NCBI RefSeq assembly: GCF_003751605.1
Contig: NZ_RJVJ01000001.1
Coordinates: 1,116,001-1,180,000, forward strand
DNA from: Kitasatospora cineracea
GTDB lineage: Bacteria > Actinomycetota > Actinomycetes > Streptomycetales > Streptomycetaceae
Length of the DNA: 64,000 nucleotides
Direction: 5' to 3'
Every line of letters starts with the position of its first letter. Positions within the stretch are counted from its first letter, which is position 1. A program made the translations under genes and the position numbers. The notes under the pieces were generated by a model. That model was given only the letters and a program-made list of their open reading frames with translations, ran no database searches and had not been told where the DNA came from. Positions 27,373 to 35,379 of this stretch are shown here, in pieces.

Positions 27373-28629
27373 TCAGCCCGGCAGCCGCAACGTGGCCACC
27401 GCACCACCGGCCCCCGCACCGCCGCCCCCTGCGCCATCGTCGCCCGCGTTGGCGAAGCCCAGCTCCGCGCCCAGCAGCCGCGCCTGCCCCACCGCGATGG
27501 TCAGCCCCAGGCCGTGCCCGGCGCCCCGCCCGGCGGCCCCCGTCCGGAACCGGCGCGGGCCGTCCCGCAGCAGCTCCGCGGGGAAGCCGGGGCCGTGGTC
27601 GCGCACCTCGACGGTCGGGCCGTCGACCGTGACCAGCACCGGCCTGGCGCCGTGCCGGTGGGCGTTCACCACCAGGTTCGCGACGATCCGCTCCAGCCGC
27701 CGCGGATCGGTCTCCACCGACGCGGCGTCCCGTACGGAGACCTCGGCCCCGAAGCCGGTCCGCGCGACCGCCTCCCGCACGACCTCCCCCAACGGCACCC
27801 GCACCCGCACCGGCTGCTCCGCGCCCGCGTCCAGCCGGGAGATCTCCAGCAGGTCCTCCACCAGTCCCCGCAGGTCGCGGATCCGGGCCCGGATCAGGTC
27901 CTCCGTCTCCCCCTCCGGCAGCAGGTCGGCGGCGGCCAGCAGCCCGCCCACCGGGGTGCGCAGCTCGTGCGCCACGTCGGCGGTGAACTGCCGCTCGCCG
28001 CGCAGCCGTCGGGCCAGCGAGTCGGCCATCGCGTCGACCGTCGCGGCGATCGCGGCGACCTCGTCGCGGCCCGCGACCGGGCCGGTCCGGGCATCCAGGT
28101 CACCGGCGGAGATCCGGGTCGCGGTCTCGGCGACCCGTCCCAGCCGCCGGGCCAGCAGCCCGGCCCCGTACACCGACGCGGGCACCGCCACCGCGAGCGC
28201 GAGCAGCGCGGCCACCGCCATCGCCGCGTCCAGCCGGGGCACGTTGGACAGCTCCGGTCCGAGGTTGACCTGCACGGCGAGCACCGGGCTGCCCGGCCCG
28301 CCGGTGCGCTGCGCGGCCCACGCGCTCGGGCCCGCGCCGACCCGGTCGTCGTAGGCGGTGTGCCGGTCGCCGTCGTCGGGACCGCGCAGCCGCTCGGGCA
28401 GCCCGGGCGGGTCGAGCGCGGCGCCGTCGGAGAGGGCGCCGGTGCGCCGGTAGACGTCCATCGCCGAGTAGACGGTGTTGAAGGCGCGCGCCTCGCCCCG
28501 GCTGCGGATGTCCTCGACCGTCCACAGGTGCACCAGCGCCCCGAGCACCACCGCGACCAGGCAGGCCGTGCCGGCGGCCAGCGCGGCGATCCGCCACCGC
28601 AGCCCGCGCCCGCGCCCTCGCCACCGCAC
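27373..28629 (-). CDS. Sensor histidine kinase
   Basis: The ~418-aa protein has two membrane segments (ALAAGTACLVAVVLGALVHL and AMAVAALLALAVAVPASVYG) around a ~120-aa extracellular sensor region, then a HAMP linker, the phosphorylated H-box FTADVAHELRTPVGG, N-box VVNAHRHG and G-box DHGPGFP. The GTG at 28629 lies 5 bases after the regulator stop. With the OmpR-type regulator upstream and an ABC exporter downstream, it fits an envelope-stress or antibiotic-sensing system. Confidence 0.9.
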   Translation of the reverse strand: MRWRGRGRGLRWRIAALAAGTACLVAVVLGALVHLWTVEDIRSRGEARAFNTVYSAMDVYRRTGALSDGAALDPPGLPERLRGPDDGDRHTAYDDRVGAGPSAWAAQRTGGPGSPVLAVQVNLGPELSNVPRLDAAMAVAALLALAVAVPASVYGAGLLARRLGRVAETATRISAGDLDARTGPVAGRDEVAAIAATVDAMADSLARRLRGERQFTADVAHELRTPVGGLLAAADLLPEGETEDLIRARIRDLRGLVEDLLEISRLDAGAEQPVRVRVPLGEVVREAVARTGFGAEVSVRDAASVETDPRRLERIVANLVVNAHRHGARPVLVTVDGPTVEVRDHGPGFPAELLRDGPRRFRTGAAGRGAGHGLGLTIAVGQARLLGAELGFANAGDDGAGGGGAGAGGAVATLRLPG

Positions 28630-28634
28630 CGCGC

Positions 28635-29324
28635 TCAGCGCCGGAACTTGTAGCCGAAACCGCGGACCGTCTCGATCCGGTCCCGGCCGATCTTGCCGCG
28701 CAGCCGCTGCACGCCCAGGTCGACCACCCGGCTGTCGCCGTCCCAGCCGTAGTCCCACACGTTGCGCAGCAGGGTGTGCCGCTCCAGCACCACGCCCGGA
28801 CGGGCGGCGAACTCCAGCAGCAGCTTCAGCTCGGTGGGGGTCAGCGCGACCGGCCGGCCGTCGAGCGAGACCTCCATCGCGGCGGTGTCGATCCGCAGCC
28901 CGTCGAAGACCAGCGCCGTCCCCTCCTCGGGGGCCTGCCGGTAGGTGGCCCGGCGCAGCAGCGAGCGGATCCGGGCCACCAGCACGAAGGTCTCCACCGG
29001 CTTCACCACGTAGTCGTCCGCCCCGGCCTCCAGCCCGGCCACCACGTCCAGGCCGTCGCCGCGCGCCGACATCATCAGCACCGGCACCAGGCTGCTCTCC
29101 CGCACCCGCCGGCACAGCCCGATCCCGTCCAGCCCCGGCAGCATCACGTCCAGCACCAGCAGGTCGAACTCCCCGCCCCGGAACGCCTCCAGGCCCGCCA
29201 GCCCGTCCTCGGCCGTCTCCACCCGGTACCCGTAGCGCTCCAGCGCGACGGCGAACGAGCGGCGCATCAGCTCGTCGTCCTCCACCAGCAGGATCCGGAC
29301 CGGGGGCGGCGTCGGCGAGGTCAC
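28635..29324 (-). CDS. OmpR/PhoB-family response regulator
   Basis: The 229-aa protein has a receiver domain with acidic pocket LVEDD, phosphorylated Asp in LLVLDVMLPGLDG and conserved Lys in YVVKPVE, followed by a winged-helix output domain (LTPTELKLLLEFAARPG to TVRGFGYKFRR). The GTG at 29324 follows CAGGAG. It is encoded first, just ahead of its histidine kinase, and probably controls the downstream ABC exporter. Confidence 0.93.
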   Translation of the reverse strand: MTSPTPPPVRILLVEDDELMRRSFAVALERYGYRVETAEDGLAGLEAFRGGEFDLLVLDVMLPGLDGIGLCRRVRESSLVPVLMMSARGDGLDVVAGLEAGADDYVVKPVETFVLVARIRSLLRRATYRQAPEEGTALVFDGLRIDTAAMEVSLDGRPVALTPTELKLLLEFAARPGVVLERHTLLRNVWDYGWDGDSRVVDLGVQRLRGKIGRDRIETVRGFGYKFRR

Positions 29325-29499
29325 GATCGAAGGCTCCTGTCCACGGCGGTCCGGCGGCTTTCCCCTCCGGCGAACGATACGGCAGCCCGGCCCTCCGCCG
29401 ACGCCGCCGCAGCCCGCACCGGCCCCCCGAACCCGCAGGTCAGCGCCGTCCCGCCGCCCCACCACCGCACCGGAACCGACGCCCGCCCGAGCGCCCGCC

Positions 29500-29870
29500 G
29501 ATACCCGCCCGATACGAAACCCGGCCCGGCGCGCACGTGCTGTCCTGCGGAATCAACCCGGGGTTGCGCTCGGCCGCCTCCGGCCTGCACTCCAACCGGC
29601 CGGGCAACCGCTTCCGGCCCGCCCTGCACCGCTCCGGCTTCACCCCGCGCCTGCTCACCGCCGCCGAACAGGACGATCTCCTCCCCCTCGGGCTCGGCAT
29701 CAGCAACCTCGTCGACCGCCCCACCGCAGGCGTCCGGGAACTGTCCGACGACGAACTCCGCTCAGGCGCAAGCCTGCTGACCGCCAAGGTCGAGGAACTG
29801 CGCCCCGCCCGGGTCGCCCCGCTCGGCGTCACCGGCCACCGCGCCGCCTTCACCGCCCCGCACGCGCATG
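29500..29870 (+). pseudogene. Remnant of a mismatch-specific uracil-DNA glycosylase (Mug)
   Basis: The plus-strand frame contains the Mug core: CGINPGLRSAASG, RPGNRFRPALHRSGFTPRLL, LGLGISNLVDRPTAG and LGVTGHRAAF. The N-terminal part before the core is missing and the frame passes into unrelated sequence soon after GHRAAF, so an intact enzyme (normally ~170-200 aa) cannot be made. No convincing start codon with a ribosome site is seen. It is best read as a decaying gene between the regulator and the toxin-antitoxin pair. Confidence 0.6.
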
Positions 29871-29972
29871 GCTCACGCACCGGCAGTGAGCCGAGACTCC
29901 CGAGGCCACCGATGACGCGACCGGACGCAAGGTTCGACGCCCTCCCCCCGCTGTTCTGTTCCGAGGACGGGA

Positions 29973-30458
29973 TCAGACCTGGACCACATGAACGTCCTGG
30001 GCGTCCAACGCCTTCAGGTAAGCCGTGAGGTCAGCCGGGTCACTGGTGAAGACAACAGCACTGCCATGCCGGACCGCTGTCAACGCGACCAGGGCGTCCA
30101 CCGCGTCCGGACGCTTCTTCGGAGGCAGATCGGCCACAGCGAGCGCGCTACCGACGCGCTGCCACTCCGTCAGATCCGGCCCGGTCGCACACATGATGCA
30201 GACCGTCTGTCCAGCGGTGGTGGGGCGCATCGCCAGGACTGAACTCCGCGCCTGTGGCACCGTGCAGTCCTTGAGGGCGGCGGCCATGGCGTGCACGGTG
30301 GCGGGACTTGGCCGCCACACCTGGGCCAGCACCGGTCCGAGCACGACCGCGCGGTGCGGCGTGTCCTTGAGACCGGCGTGCAGCCGCACCGCCTTGGGCT
30401 TCCGGTCGGCGAGCGCGATCAGCATGCCGGTGTCGTAGACCGGCACCCGCGAGGTCAC
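29973..30458 (-). CDS. PIN-domain putative toxin
   Basis: The 161-aa protein shows an early Asp in VPVYDTGMLIALAD, a central helix with DAVDALVALTAV, and a late Asp in VVFTSDPADLTAYL, which fits the PIN nuclease fold. The GTG start overlaps the upstream antitoxin stop as GTGA, the usual toxin-antitoxin order. It would act as an RNase unless bound by its partner. Confidence 0.72.
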   Translation of the reverse strand: MTSRVPVYDTGMLIALADRKPKAVRLHAGLKDTPHRAVVLGPVLAQVWRPSPATVHAMAAALKDCTVPQARSSVLAMRPTTAGQTVCIMCATGPDLTEWQRVGSALAVADLPPKKRPDAVDALVALTAVRHGSAVVFTSDPADLTAYLKALDAQDVHVVQV

Positions 30459-30781
30459 GCGGCGTTGCCCGGACGGGCCGCAGGAGCATCCGCACCGTAG
30501 ATGAGTTCCATGGCCTCCGCGACCTCCCGACGCTCCTGCTCAGTCAGGTCTTCATCGACGACGTCGGGCAGCGGAGGAAGTTCGGCAGCCTCCGCCTCCG
30601 CTGCGGCAATCACCGCGTCGATCCGCGCGAACTGCGCCTCGGCGGCTTCCGCCTCGGCCATCTGTCGGGTAGCGGCGTTGACGAGATAAGCCGAAACATC
30701 CAGGCCCGCGCGCTCGGCATGCTCCCGAATGCGCTCGGCGTGATCGCTGTCGAGACTGATGCTGATCCTGGTCTTGGCCAT
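30455..30781 (-). CDS. Ribbon-helix-helix putative antitoxin
   Basis: The 108-aa protein starts with a ribbon-helix-helix type strand, MAKTRISISLDSDHAERIREH, followed by a dimer helix and a long acidic C-terminal tail suited to binding a toxin. It is translationally coupled to the PIN gene. Antitoxins of this layout usually bind their own promoter, which here would lie in 30782-30911. Confidence 0.75.
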   Translation of the reverse strand: MAKTRISISLDSDHAERIREHAERAGLDVSAYLVNAATRQMAEAEAAEAQFARIDAVIAAAEAEAAELPPLPDVVDEDLTEQERREVAEAMELIYGADAPAARPGNAA

Positions 30782-30911
30782 GCCCTCAGTTTATTACGCG
30801 TATTACGACTCGCCAAGGGCCTTCCTCCCGACGGTCGCCATCAGGGCCCGACCCGGACGCGGCGAACCGTCGGCCGGTGCACCCACCAGCCGAATCACCC
30901 ACCCCCGCGGT

Positions 30912-31220
30912 GTCAGCCACCCGCCGGTTCACGGGCACGCCGGTAGTCCTTGATCAGCCCGCTGGACAGCCGTCCGCGCTCGCTGATCACCCGCCCCTGG
31001 CTCTCGGCCCACTTCCGGACCAGCCTCGGATCCACGCCCTCGGCCACCGCCACCGCGGTGTCCCCCGCTCCCGTGGCGCCGGCACGGGGCCGGGCCGCGG
31101 GGACGGCTCGGGCGGATCCGTGACCGCCTCTTTCCGCAGTGGTGCCCGGACCAACCTGACGTTCGCGTGGAGTACCCCGATCAGGTAGAGCTCGTCACTG
31201 GTGGCGAGAAAGTGACGAGC
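30912..31220 (-). pseudogene. Frameshifted gene ending in an Lsr2-like DNA-binding domain
   Basis: The last ~40 codons in one minus-strand frame read VRKWAESQGRVISERGRL followed by a short helix, matching the C-terminal DNA-binding domain of Lsr2-type nucleoid proteins. The upstream part (RLTEAARHFLATSDELYLIG onward) is open in another frame up to a Pro-rich linker near 31080. The two halves seem joined by a frameshift in the linker. No ATG start is evident, so the gene is probably inactive unless the break is a sequencing error. Confidence 0.45.
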
Positions 31221-31422
31221 TGCCTCCGTGAGTCTCAAGCGCGTGGGCGCCCCTCACCCACCAGCAGCCCACAGGTGCCCACGAGGTGCATCACCTTGCG
31301 CAGTTGGGTCGGAGTGTCCGCCCCGGGCGAGGTGAACGGCCGGTCGTAGCCGGAGTCACTCGCAACGTTCTCCAGGAGTGCCTTGAGATTTCCGATGATC
31401 TCCGCCGGGCCGCCCGAAACCA

Positions 31423-31462
31423 CTGCGGCACCCCGGCGCTTCGGTCAGCCGGGGTGCCGCAG
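31423..31462. terminator. Hairpin terminator beside the tRNA-Lys fragment
   Basis: A perfect 15-bp stem begins CTGCGGCACCCC and closes with GGGGTGCCGCAG around a 10-base loop. It lies 35 bases left of the tRNA 3' end, where a minus-strand tRNA-Lys terminator would be expected. Confidence 0.75.
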
Positions 31463-31496
31463 TACGAACGTGAGGAGCCGAGCCTCCTCGTCGCAG

Positions 31497-31539
31497 GTGG
31501 GCCGCCAGGGGTTCGAACCCTGAACCTACGGATTAAAAG
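31497..31539 (-). repeat. tRNA-Lys(UUU) 3' fragment, att-site copy 1
   Basis: These 43 bases are the complement of the anticodon loop (TTT), T-arm and 3' acceptor strand of a tRNA-Lys; the T-stem CAGGG/CCCTG and loop TTCGAAC are intact. The bases to the right do not continue into a D-arm or 5' acceptor strand, so this is not a functional tRNA. The same 43 bases recur at 39739-39781, marking the two ends of an integrated element. Confidence 0.85.
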
Positions 31540-31611
31540 ATCGATACGGATCGTGATCCGACGGGCTACGATCGGCTACTTGCTGTTATCCCTGCCGCAT
31601 GTGGGGTTGCT

Positions 31612-31682
31612 CGGTGACGGCCCGTCCGGCGTCGGACGGTCACTGTCGCGCAGTCCGCTCACACACCGCTCACGCAGGAGCA
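31612..31682. repeat. Dispersed ~71-bp hairpin repeat in a gene-free stretch
   Basis: This segment aligns without gaps to 23763-23833, sharing CGGTGACGGCCCGTCCGG at the start and GCAGGAGCA at the end. It lies in 31540-32034, about 500 bases in which I see no supported gene. The left copy contains the terminator hairpin; this copy keeps a weaker stem. Confidence 0.6.
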
Positions 31683-32034
31683 TCCTCAGCGCGGACAGCC
31701 AGGGCTGTCCGTTCTCGGGTTCTGGCGGACGAAGTCAGGGCTGAGCAACAGGGCGCGTTCGACATGACATCGGCCTTTGCCGATCCGGCCGTGCCACGCC
31801 CGCTTCGCCACACCTTGTCGGACGGCGGGGTAGCTGCCCGTCCGCCGGACGGGTGTGGCTTCCAACCGCGCAGAGGGCTGGCGGGGGCTCCTCCGGAGCC
31901 CGCCCTCGCCGGATCGGGCCAGGCACACCGGTGGTCACTGTCGGACACCCCAGGTCGCCGAGATTGCTGTACTTCGCTGCTGTACAGCAATCCCACACGA
32001 CACCACCCAGGCCAGTGGTTCGACTGGCAACCGG

Positions 32035-33579
32035 TTACAAGCCGTACAACTTCAATCCGACGTAGTCAACAATCCACCTGTACCTTTCGCTGTCGATGGC
32101 GAAGTAGATCCGACCTACGCGGTCCGGTGAGGTGTTGTCAACGAGCTTGATGTGAGGCTGTCGATCCCAAGTCTGTCCCTCGAACGTGAACTCGTGCAGC
32201 CTCCGGATTCGAAGGGGTTCGTCCTCGGGTGCATACGTCAGCGATGTCTGGTCGCCGATCCAGGAGACCAATGAGGTTCCGACCTTGGCCTTCTGCTCCC
32301 TCCATGTCTTGGCAAGGGCGGCTAGCAGATCCAACGCCTCCCGCATCTGCTCAAAGTTCTGATACGAGCATTTGCGCCATTGCGTCATGGCGTTAGAGGT
32401 GAAGACTAGAGCTCCATCGGACTCTACGCTCCACCGGGCCCAGTCGGTGGAGAAGTCTCGACCACCTGTGGCTGGGTACTGTTGTTCTTCGGCTGGCTCG
32501 GCCACCGGTGGAGCGGATTCAACCTCCAGTCTGGCCTCGAGATTCGCAACGTCGATCTCCAGTCGACCGACCTTGCTTTCCAGCGCTTCGTTCTTCTCGA
32601 GAAGTTCGATCGTCTGGTTTCTCTCCTCCTCCAACTTTTCCATCAGAAGGGAAACCTGCTCGCTCTCGGCTTCCCCGGCAAGGCTTTCGAGGATGGCGTT
32701 CGTCTCGGCTGAACGTACGGCATCCCAGAGGCGGTCCCTGCCCCGTGCCACGACGCTGAGGGGAGCCAGGAGACGAATTATCTTTCCGAGGAGCGCTTCG
32801 TGGTCGCCGTAGAGCTCAGCCGCTCCCCACCACGGGTTCCGGGCGTCCGTGGTGGGCCAGTAGAGACGGGCGCCATCTCTTGGCAGCAGATTCTGGTCGA
32901 TATTTGCATTGAAGGAGTCAAACGCCAACCAGCCAGAGACGACCACTACATGGGCCAGGCCGGCAAGTCGGCGGGCGGCCTTGCGGGCGAAGTCATCCGG
33001 CGCACCCATCATGCGAATCGAGGAGACCACAAGAATCGGCAAGCGCCTCTGCGCGCCTTCAAGGCGCTCGCGAACCGCACCCACCTCGGCTGTAAGGACT
33101 GGCATGACAGTAGAGCTAATGCTGTCTGTCCCGTCCATTCGGCGGAGCTCGGGATCGCTCATGATCGTATTGAGAGCTCGGGGCGGCTTCAGGGCTTCTA
33201 CGGTTGCGGGAGCGAGTATGCCGCCGCTCTTCCTCCCCATCGCCACCCGGAACGCAGTTGTGCCATCGAACTCCGAGGCGGTGAGCTGACATACAAACCT
33301 ACCCCCCTTGGGAAGATCTTGTTCGATCTCCATTCGGAGGGCGCGCACACTGCTACTGGCGGTGATCGGGGTCCAGGTCACGCGCTGGTCAGGCCTACTG
33401 GGGAGGTGACTAGGAATCACGACCTCGCCCTTCTGGGCCATAACGACCTCTACGGACAGTCCGGTTGTCGCTGGTGAGACATGGGCCTCCATGTGCGACA
33501 GGAGCCGGTCGAAGGCCGATGTTGTGCCGCTGCCACTTGCGTCGTCGACCTTGAAGCCGACGACGTACAACTGCTGCAT
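32035..33579 (-). CDS. Unrecognised 514-aa coiled-coil protein, island cargo
   Basis: The start MQQLYVVGFKV at 33579 follows GAGGGAG. Residues 1-300 are a mixed alpha/beta region I do not recognise. Around residues 300-360 is a coiled coil (EKLEEERNQTIELLEKNEAL, then a heptad-like stretch), followed by a ~150-aa C-terminal domain rich in aromatic residues (RLHEFTFEGQTWDRQPHIKL and after). There are no membrane segments. Base composition is visibly less GC-rich than the neighbours, which suggests recent transfer. It is the first gene inside the tRNA-Lys island; a defence or toxin-related role is only a guess from position. Confidence 0.75.
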   Translation of the reverse strand: MQQLYVVGFKVDDASGSGTTSAFDRLLSHMEAHVSPATTGLSVEVVMAQKGEVVIPSHLPSRPDQRVTWTPITASSSVRALRMEIEQDLPKGGRFVCQLTASEFDGTTAFRVAMGRKSGGILAPATVEALKPPRALNTIMSDPELRRMDGTDSISSTVMPVLTAEVGAVRERLEGAQRRLPILVVSSIRMMGAPDDFARKAARRLAGLAHVVVVSGWLAFDSFNANIDQNLLPRDGARLYWPTTDARNPWWGAAELYGDHEALLGKIIRLLAPLSVVARGRDRLWDAVRSAETNAILESLAGEAESEQVSLLMEKLEEERNQTIELLEKNEALESKVGRLEIDVANLEARLEVESAPPVAEPAEEQQYPATGGRDFSTDWARWSVESDGALVFTSNAMTQWRKCSYQNFEQMREALDLLAALAKTWREQKAKVGTSLVSWIGDQTSLTYAPEDEPLRIRRLHEFTFEGQTWDRQPHIKLVDNTSPDRVGRIYFAIDSERYRWIVDYVGLKLYGL

Positions 33580-33713
33580 AGCGCTCCCTCGTCCGAGCCC
33601 TCTCGTGCCGAAACCGAGGTCATGGTGACACACATCACGTGCGCGATGTGACCCTCAGGCGGCCCGGAGAGGGTTCCTTCTGGCCGAGTCACCAGATCGC
33701 ACCGGGGACACCC

Positions 33714-34430
33714 TCAGATGAGACTGAGAAGAACTCCGCGTGGCCAGTGGCCGAGCCAGAATGCGGCGGTTGACGGTTCCGGCTGGTCCTCGGTTGAGCC
33801 GTCGTGGGGGAGCAGTTCGGTCGGGGCGATGTAGCCCTCGCCGGGCTCCAGGCGGATGCGGTAGACGTTCATCTGGTGGCCGCTGGCGATGTACGCACGG
33901 AGGTCGTCGGTGTGGGGGCAGCAGTTCTCGATGTCGGGATGGACCTCGCGGCAGATGGCCTGGATGTCGATGTCGCCGAGCAGGATGTACCGGGTGCCTG
34001 GCCCGAGGTTGATGCACAGGCGGCGACGGCCGAGGTGCTTGGCGTGGTAGGCGAGCTTGTCCCAGTTGTCGACGTGCAGGCCGATTCGCCGTCCGTCGCG
34101 GTAGTTCGGGGTGGTCGTGAGGGCCTTCGCGGGGCTTGCTGCCCGACCGATGTGGACGGCGTTCGGGTCGCCGAGTGGATCGGCCAGCGCGTCGAGGCTG
34201 GCCGGTCCCGGCCCGTCGGGGAGCCGTACGAGCTCGACCAGCGTGGTGTCTCGGGTGAGTGCGGTCGGTCGAAGCTGCTGGGCGAGGTCGACGGTGAGGG
34301 GTTGCCAGGGACCGTCGGGAAGAACGGCCCCGTCCTCGTAACTAGCCTCGCCGCACGCGGTGCGGACGCCGGCGACGTCGCACCGCTCGGCGAGGGCGGC
34401 AGGGTCATGGTGGGCGATGGCGAGGTTCAT
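33714..34430 (-). CDS. RiPP-cluster protein, possible iron-dependent oxygenase
   Basis: The 238-aa protein has a His-x-Asp element in GLHVDNWDKLAYHAKHL and later His residues, with a beta-rich middle (CINLGPGTRYILLGDIDIQ, MNVYRIRLEPGEGYIAPTEL) that could be a double-stranded beta-helix. This would fit a cupin-type Fe(II) oxygenase, but I cannot assign the metal ligands with confidence. A strong GGGAGGAG site precedes the ATG. It is the last gene of the radical SAM operon and may modify the peptide. Confidence 0.55.
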   Translation of the reverse strand: MNLAIAHHDPAALAERCDVAGVRTACGEASYEDGAVLPDGPWQPLTVDLAQQLRPTALTRDTTLVELVRLPDGPGPASLDALADPLGDPNAVHIGRAASPAKALTTTPNYRDGRRIGLHVDNWDKLAYHAKHLGRRRLCINLGPGTRYILLGDIDIQAICREVHPDIENCCPHTDDLRAYIASGHQMNVYRIRLEPGEGYIAPTELLPHDGSTEDQPEPSTAAFWLGHWPRGVLLSLI

Positions 34431-34452
34431 TCCGGGCTCCTCCCGGTTGGTC

Positions 34453-35139
34453 TCACCGGCGGCTGTCGAGGGTGTCTGCGAACGTCACGTCCAGCTCGGC
34501 AACCAGGGCTTCGGCGAGTTCGGCCTGCTGGGCCCGGTCGATGATGACCTTGCCAAGGTTGGCAGCGCCCCGGACGGTGCTCAGGTCGTTGCCGCGCAGA
34601 TCGAGGTCCTGGTACTTGCCCCGGCCGAACTCGGCCAGCCGCAGGCTGCAGGCGTCGAGGACGGCCCGGCTGAGGTCGCTTCCGGTGAACGTCGTCTCGT
34701 TCAGAACGCACTTCGAGAAGGCCAGGGGCCCGATGGCCCGGACCTGCTCGAAGCTGCTGTAGTCGAGCTTGCAGTTCTCGAACAGCACGTTGTCCAGGGT
34801 CACGCCAGTGAAGGCGGCTCCCATGATCTTGCAGTTGCGGAAGACGACGCGGGAGAGCTTGGCATCTGTGATGCGGGCGGTGGCAAGGTCGCAGCCGTCG
34901 AACTCGACGGAGTCGAGGCGGATCTTCTCGAACTGGACGCGGTCGGCGCGAAGCCCGGTGACGCGGCCGGTGATGAGGTTGGTGTCGGTGAGGTCCAGGT
35001 TCCGCAGGTTGGCGTCGGCGTACTGGAAGTCCTGGACGATGCCCCGTGCGGAGTCGAACGCGGTGACGTTGGACAGGTAGAGCCCGGGCTCGGTCAAGTT
35101 GGGCAGGGTCACGGTGACGCGGCCGAAGGTGCTGTCCAC
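34453..35139 (-). CDS. Pentapeptide-repeat protein, candidate self-protection factor
   Basis: The 228-aa protein contains repeated A(D/N)LxX-type pentads across about residues 40-190, for example ANLRNLDLTDTNLITG, VEFDGCDLATARI and CKLDYSSFEQ. This forms the right-handed quadrilateral beta-helix. The GTG at 35139 follows GGAGCAAG. It sits directly after the precursor-peptide gene. Known pentapeptide-repeat proteins such as MfpA, McbG and AlbG protect DNA gyrase by mimicking DNA, so an immunity role for this cluster is a reasonable inference. Confidence 0.8.
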   Translation of the reverse strand: MDSTFGRVTVTLPNLTEPGLYLSNVTAFDSARGIVQDFQYADANLRNLDLTDTNLITGRVTGLRADRVQFEKIRLDSVEFDGCDLATARITDAKLSRVVFRNCKIMGAAFTGVTLDNVLFENCKLDYSSFEQVRAIGPLAFSKCVLNETTFTGSDLSRAVLDACSLRLAEFGRGKYQDLDLRGNDLSTVRGAANLGKVIIDRAQQAELAEALVAELDVTFADTLDSRR

Positions 35140-35214
35140 GGGCTTGCTCCGCTCTCTCGGTTCGGGGCCCCGGGCCCGCACCGCGCAGTGCGGGCCCGGG
35201 TGCATCAGGCGGGA

Positions 35215-35379
35215 CTACTTGTTCGACCAGTTGTCCCAAGTCGGCCGGTTGTCGAACGACGATCCGGCGTTGTCCCAGGTGGGCCGGTTGTCGAACCCGG
35301 CAACGGCGATGGGCTGGCCGACGGTGAGGTCGGCGACCACCGGGGCGTCGGTGGTCGCCAGCAGTTCAAGGACGGTCAT
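35215..35379 (-). CDS. RiPP precursor peptide with repeated FDN/WDN motifs
   Basis: This 54-aa peptide has a ~27-residue leader (MTVLELLATTDAPVV onward) and a core with two copies of FDNRPTWDN separated by AGSS and ending in WSNK. The core holds five aromatic-x-Asn tripeptides (FDN, WDN, FDN, WDN, WSN), the pattern crosslinked by three-residue cyclophane-forming radical SAM enzymes. The ATG overlaps the stop of the radical SAM gene and has an AGGAG site, so the two are translationally coupled. Sizes and spacing leave little doubt that this is a real small gene. Confidence 0.88.
   Translation of the reverse strand: MTVLELLATTDAPVVADLTVGQPIAVAGFDNRPTWDNAGSSFDNRPTWDNWSNK

Noticed and set aside
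23765..28354. A 1529-codon plus-strand open frame
   Set aside because: It lies opposite well-supported ABC transporter and kinase genes, and reads as Arg/Gly/Ala-rich noise and the hexanucleotide repeat.
31497..31539. A functional tRNA-Lys
   Set aside because: Only the 3' half is present; D-arm and 5' acceptor strand are missing here and at 39739.
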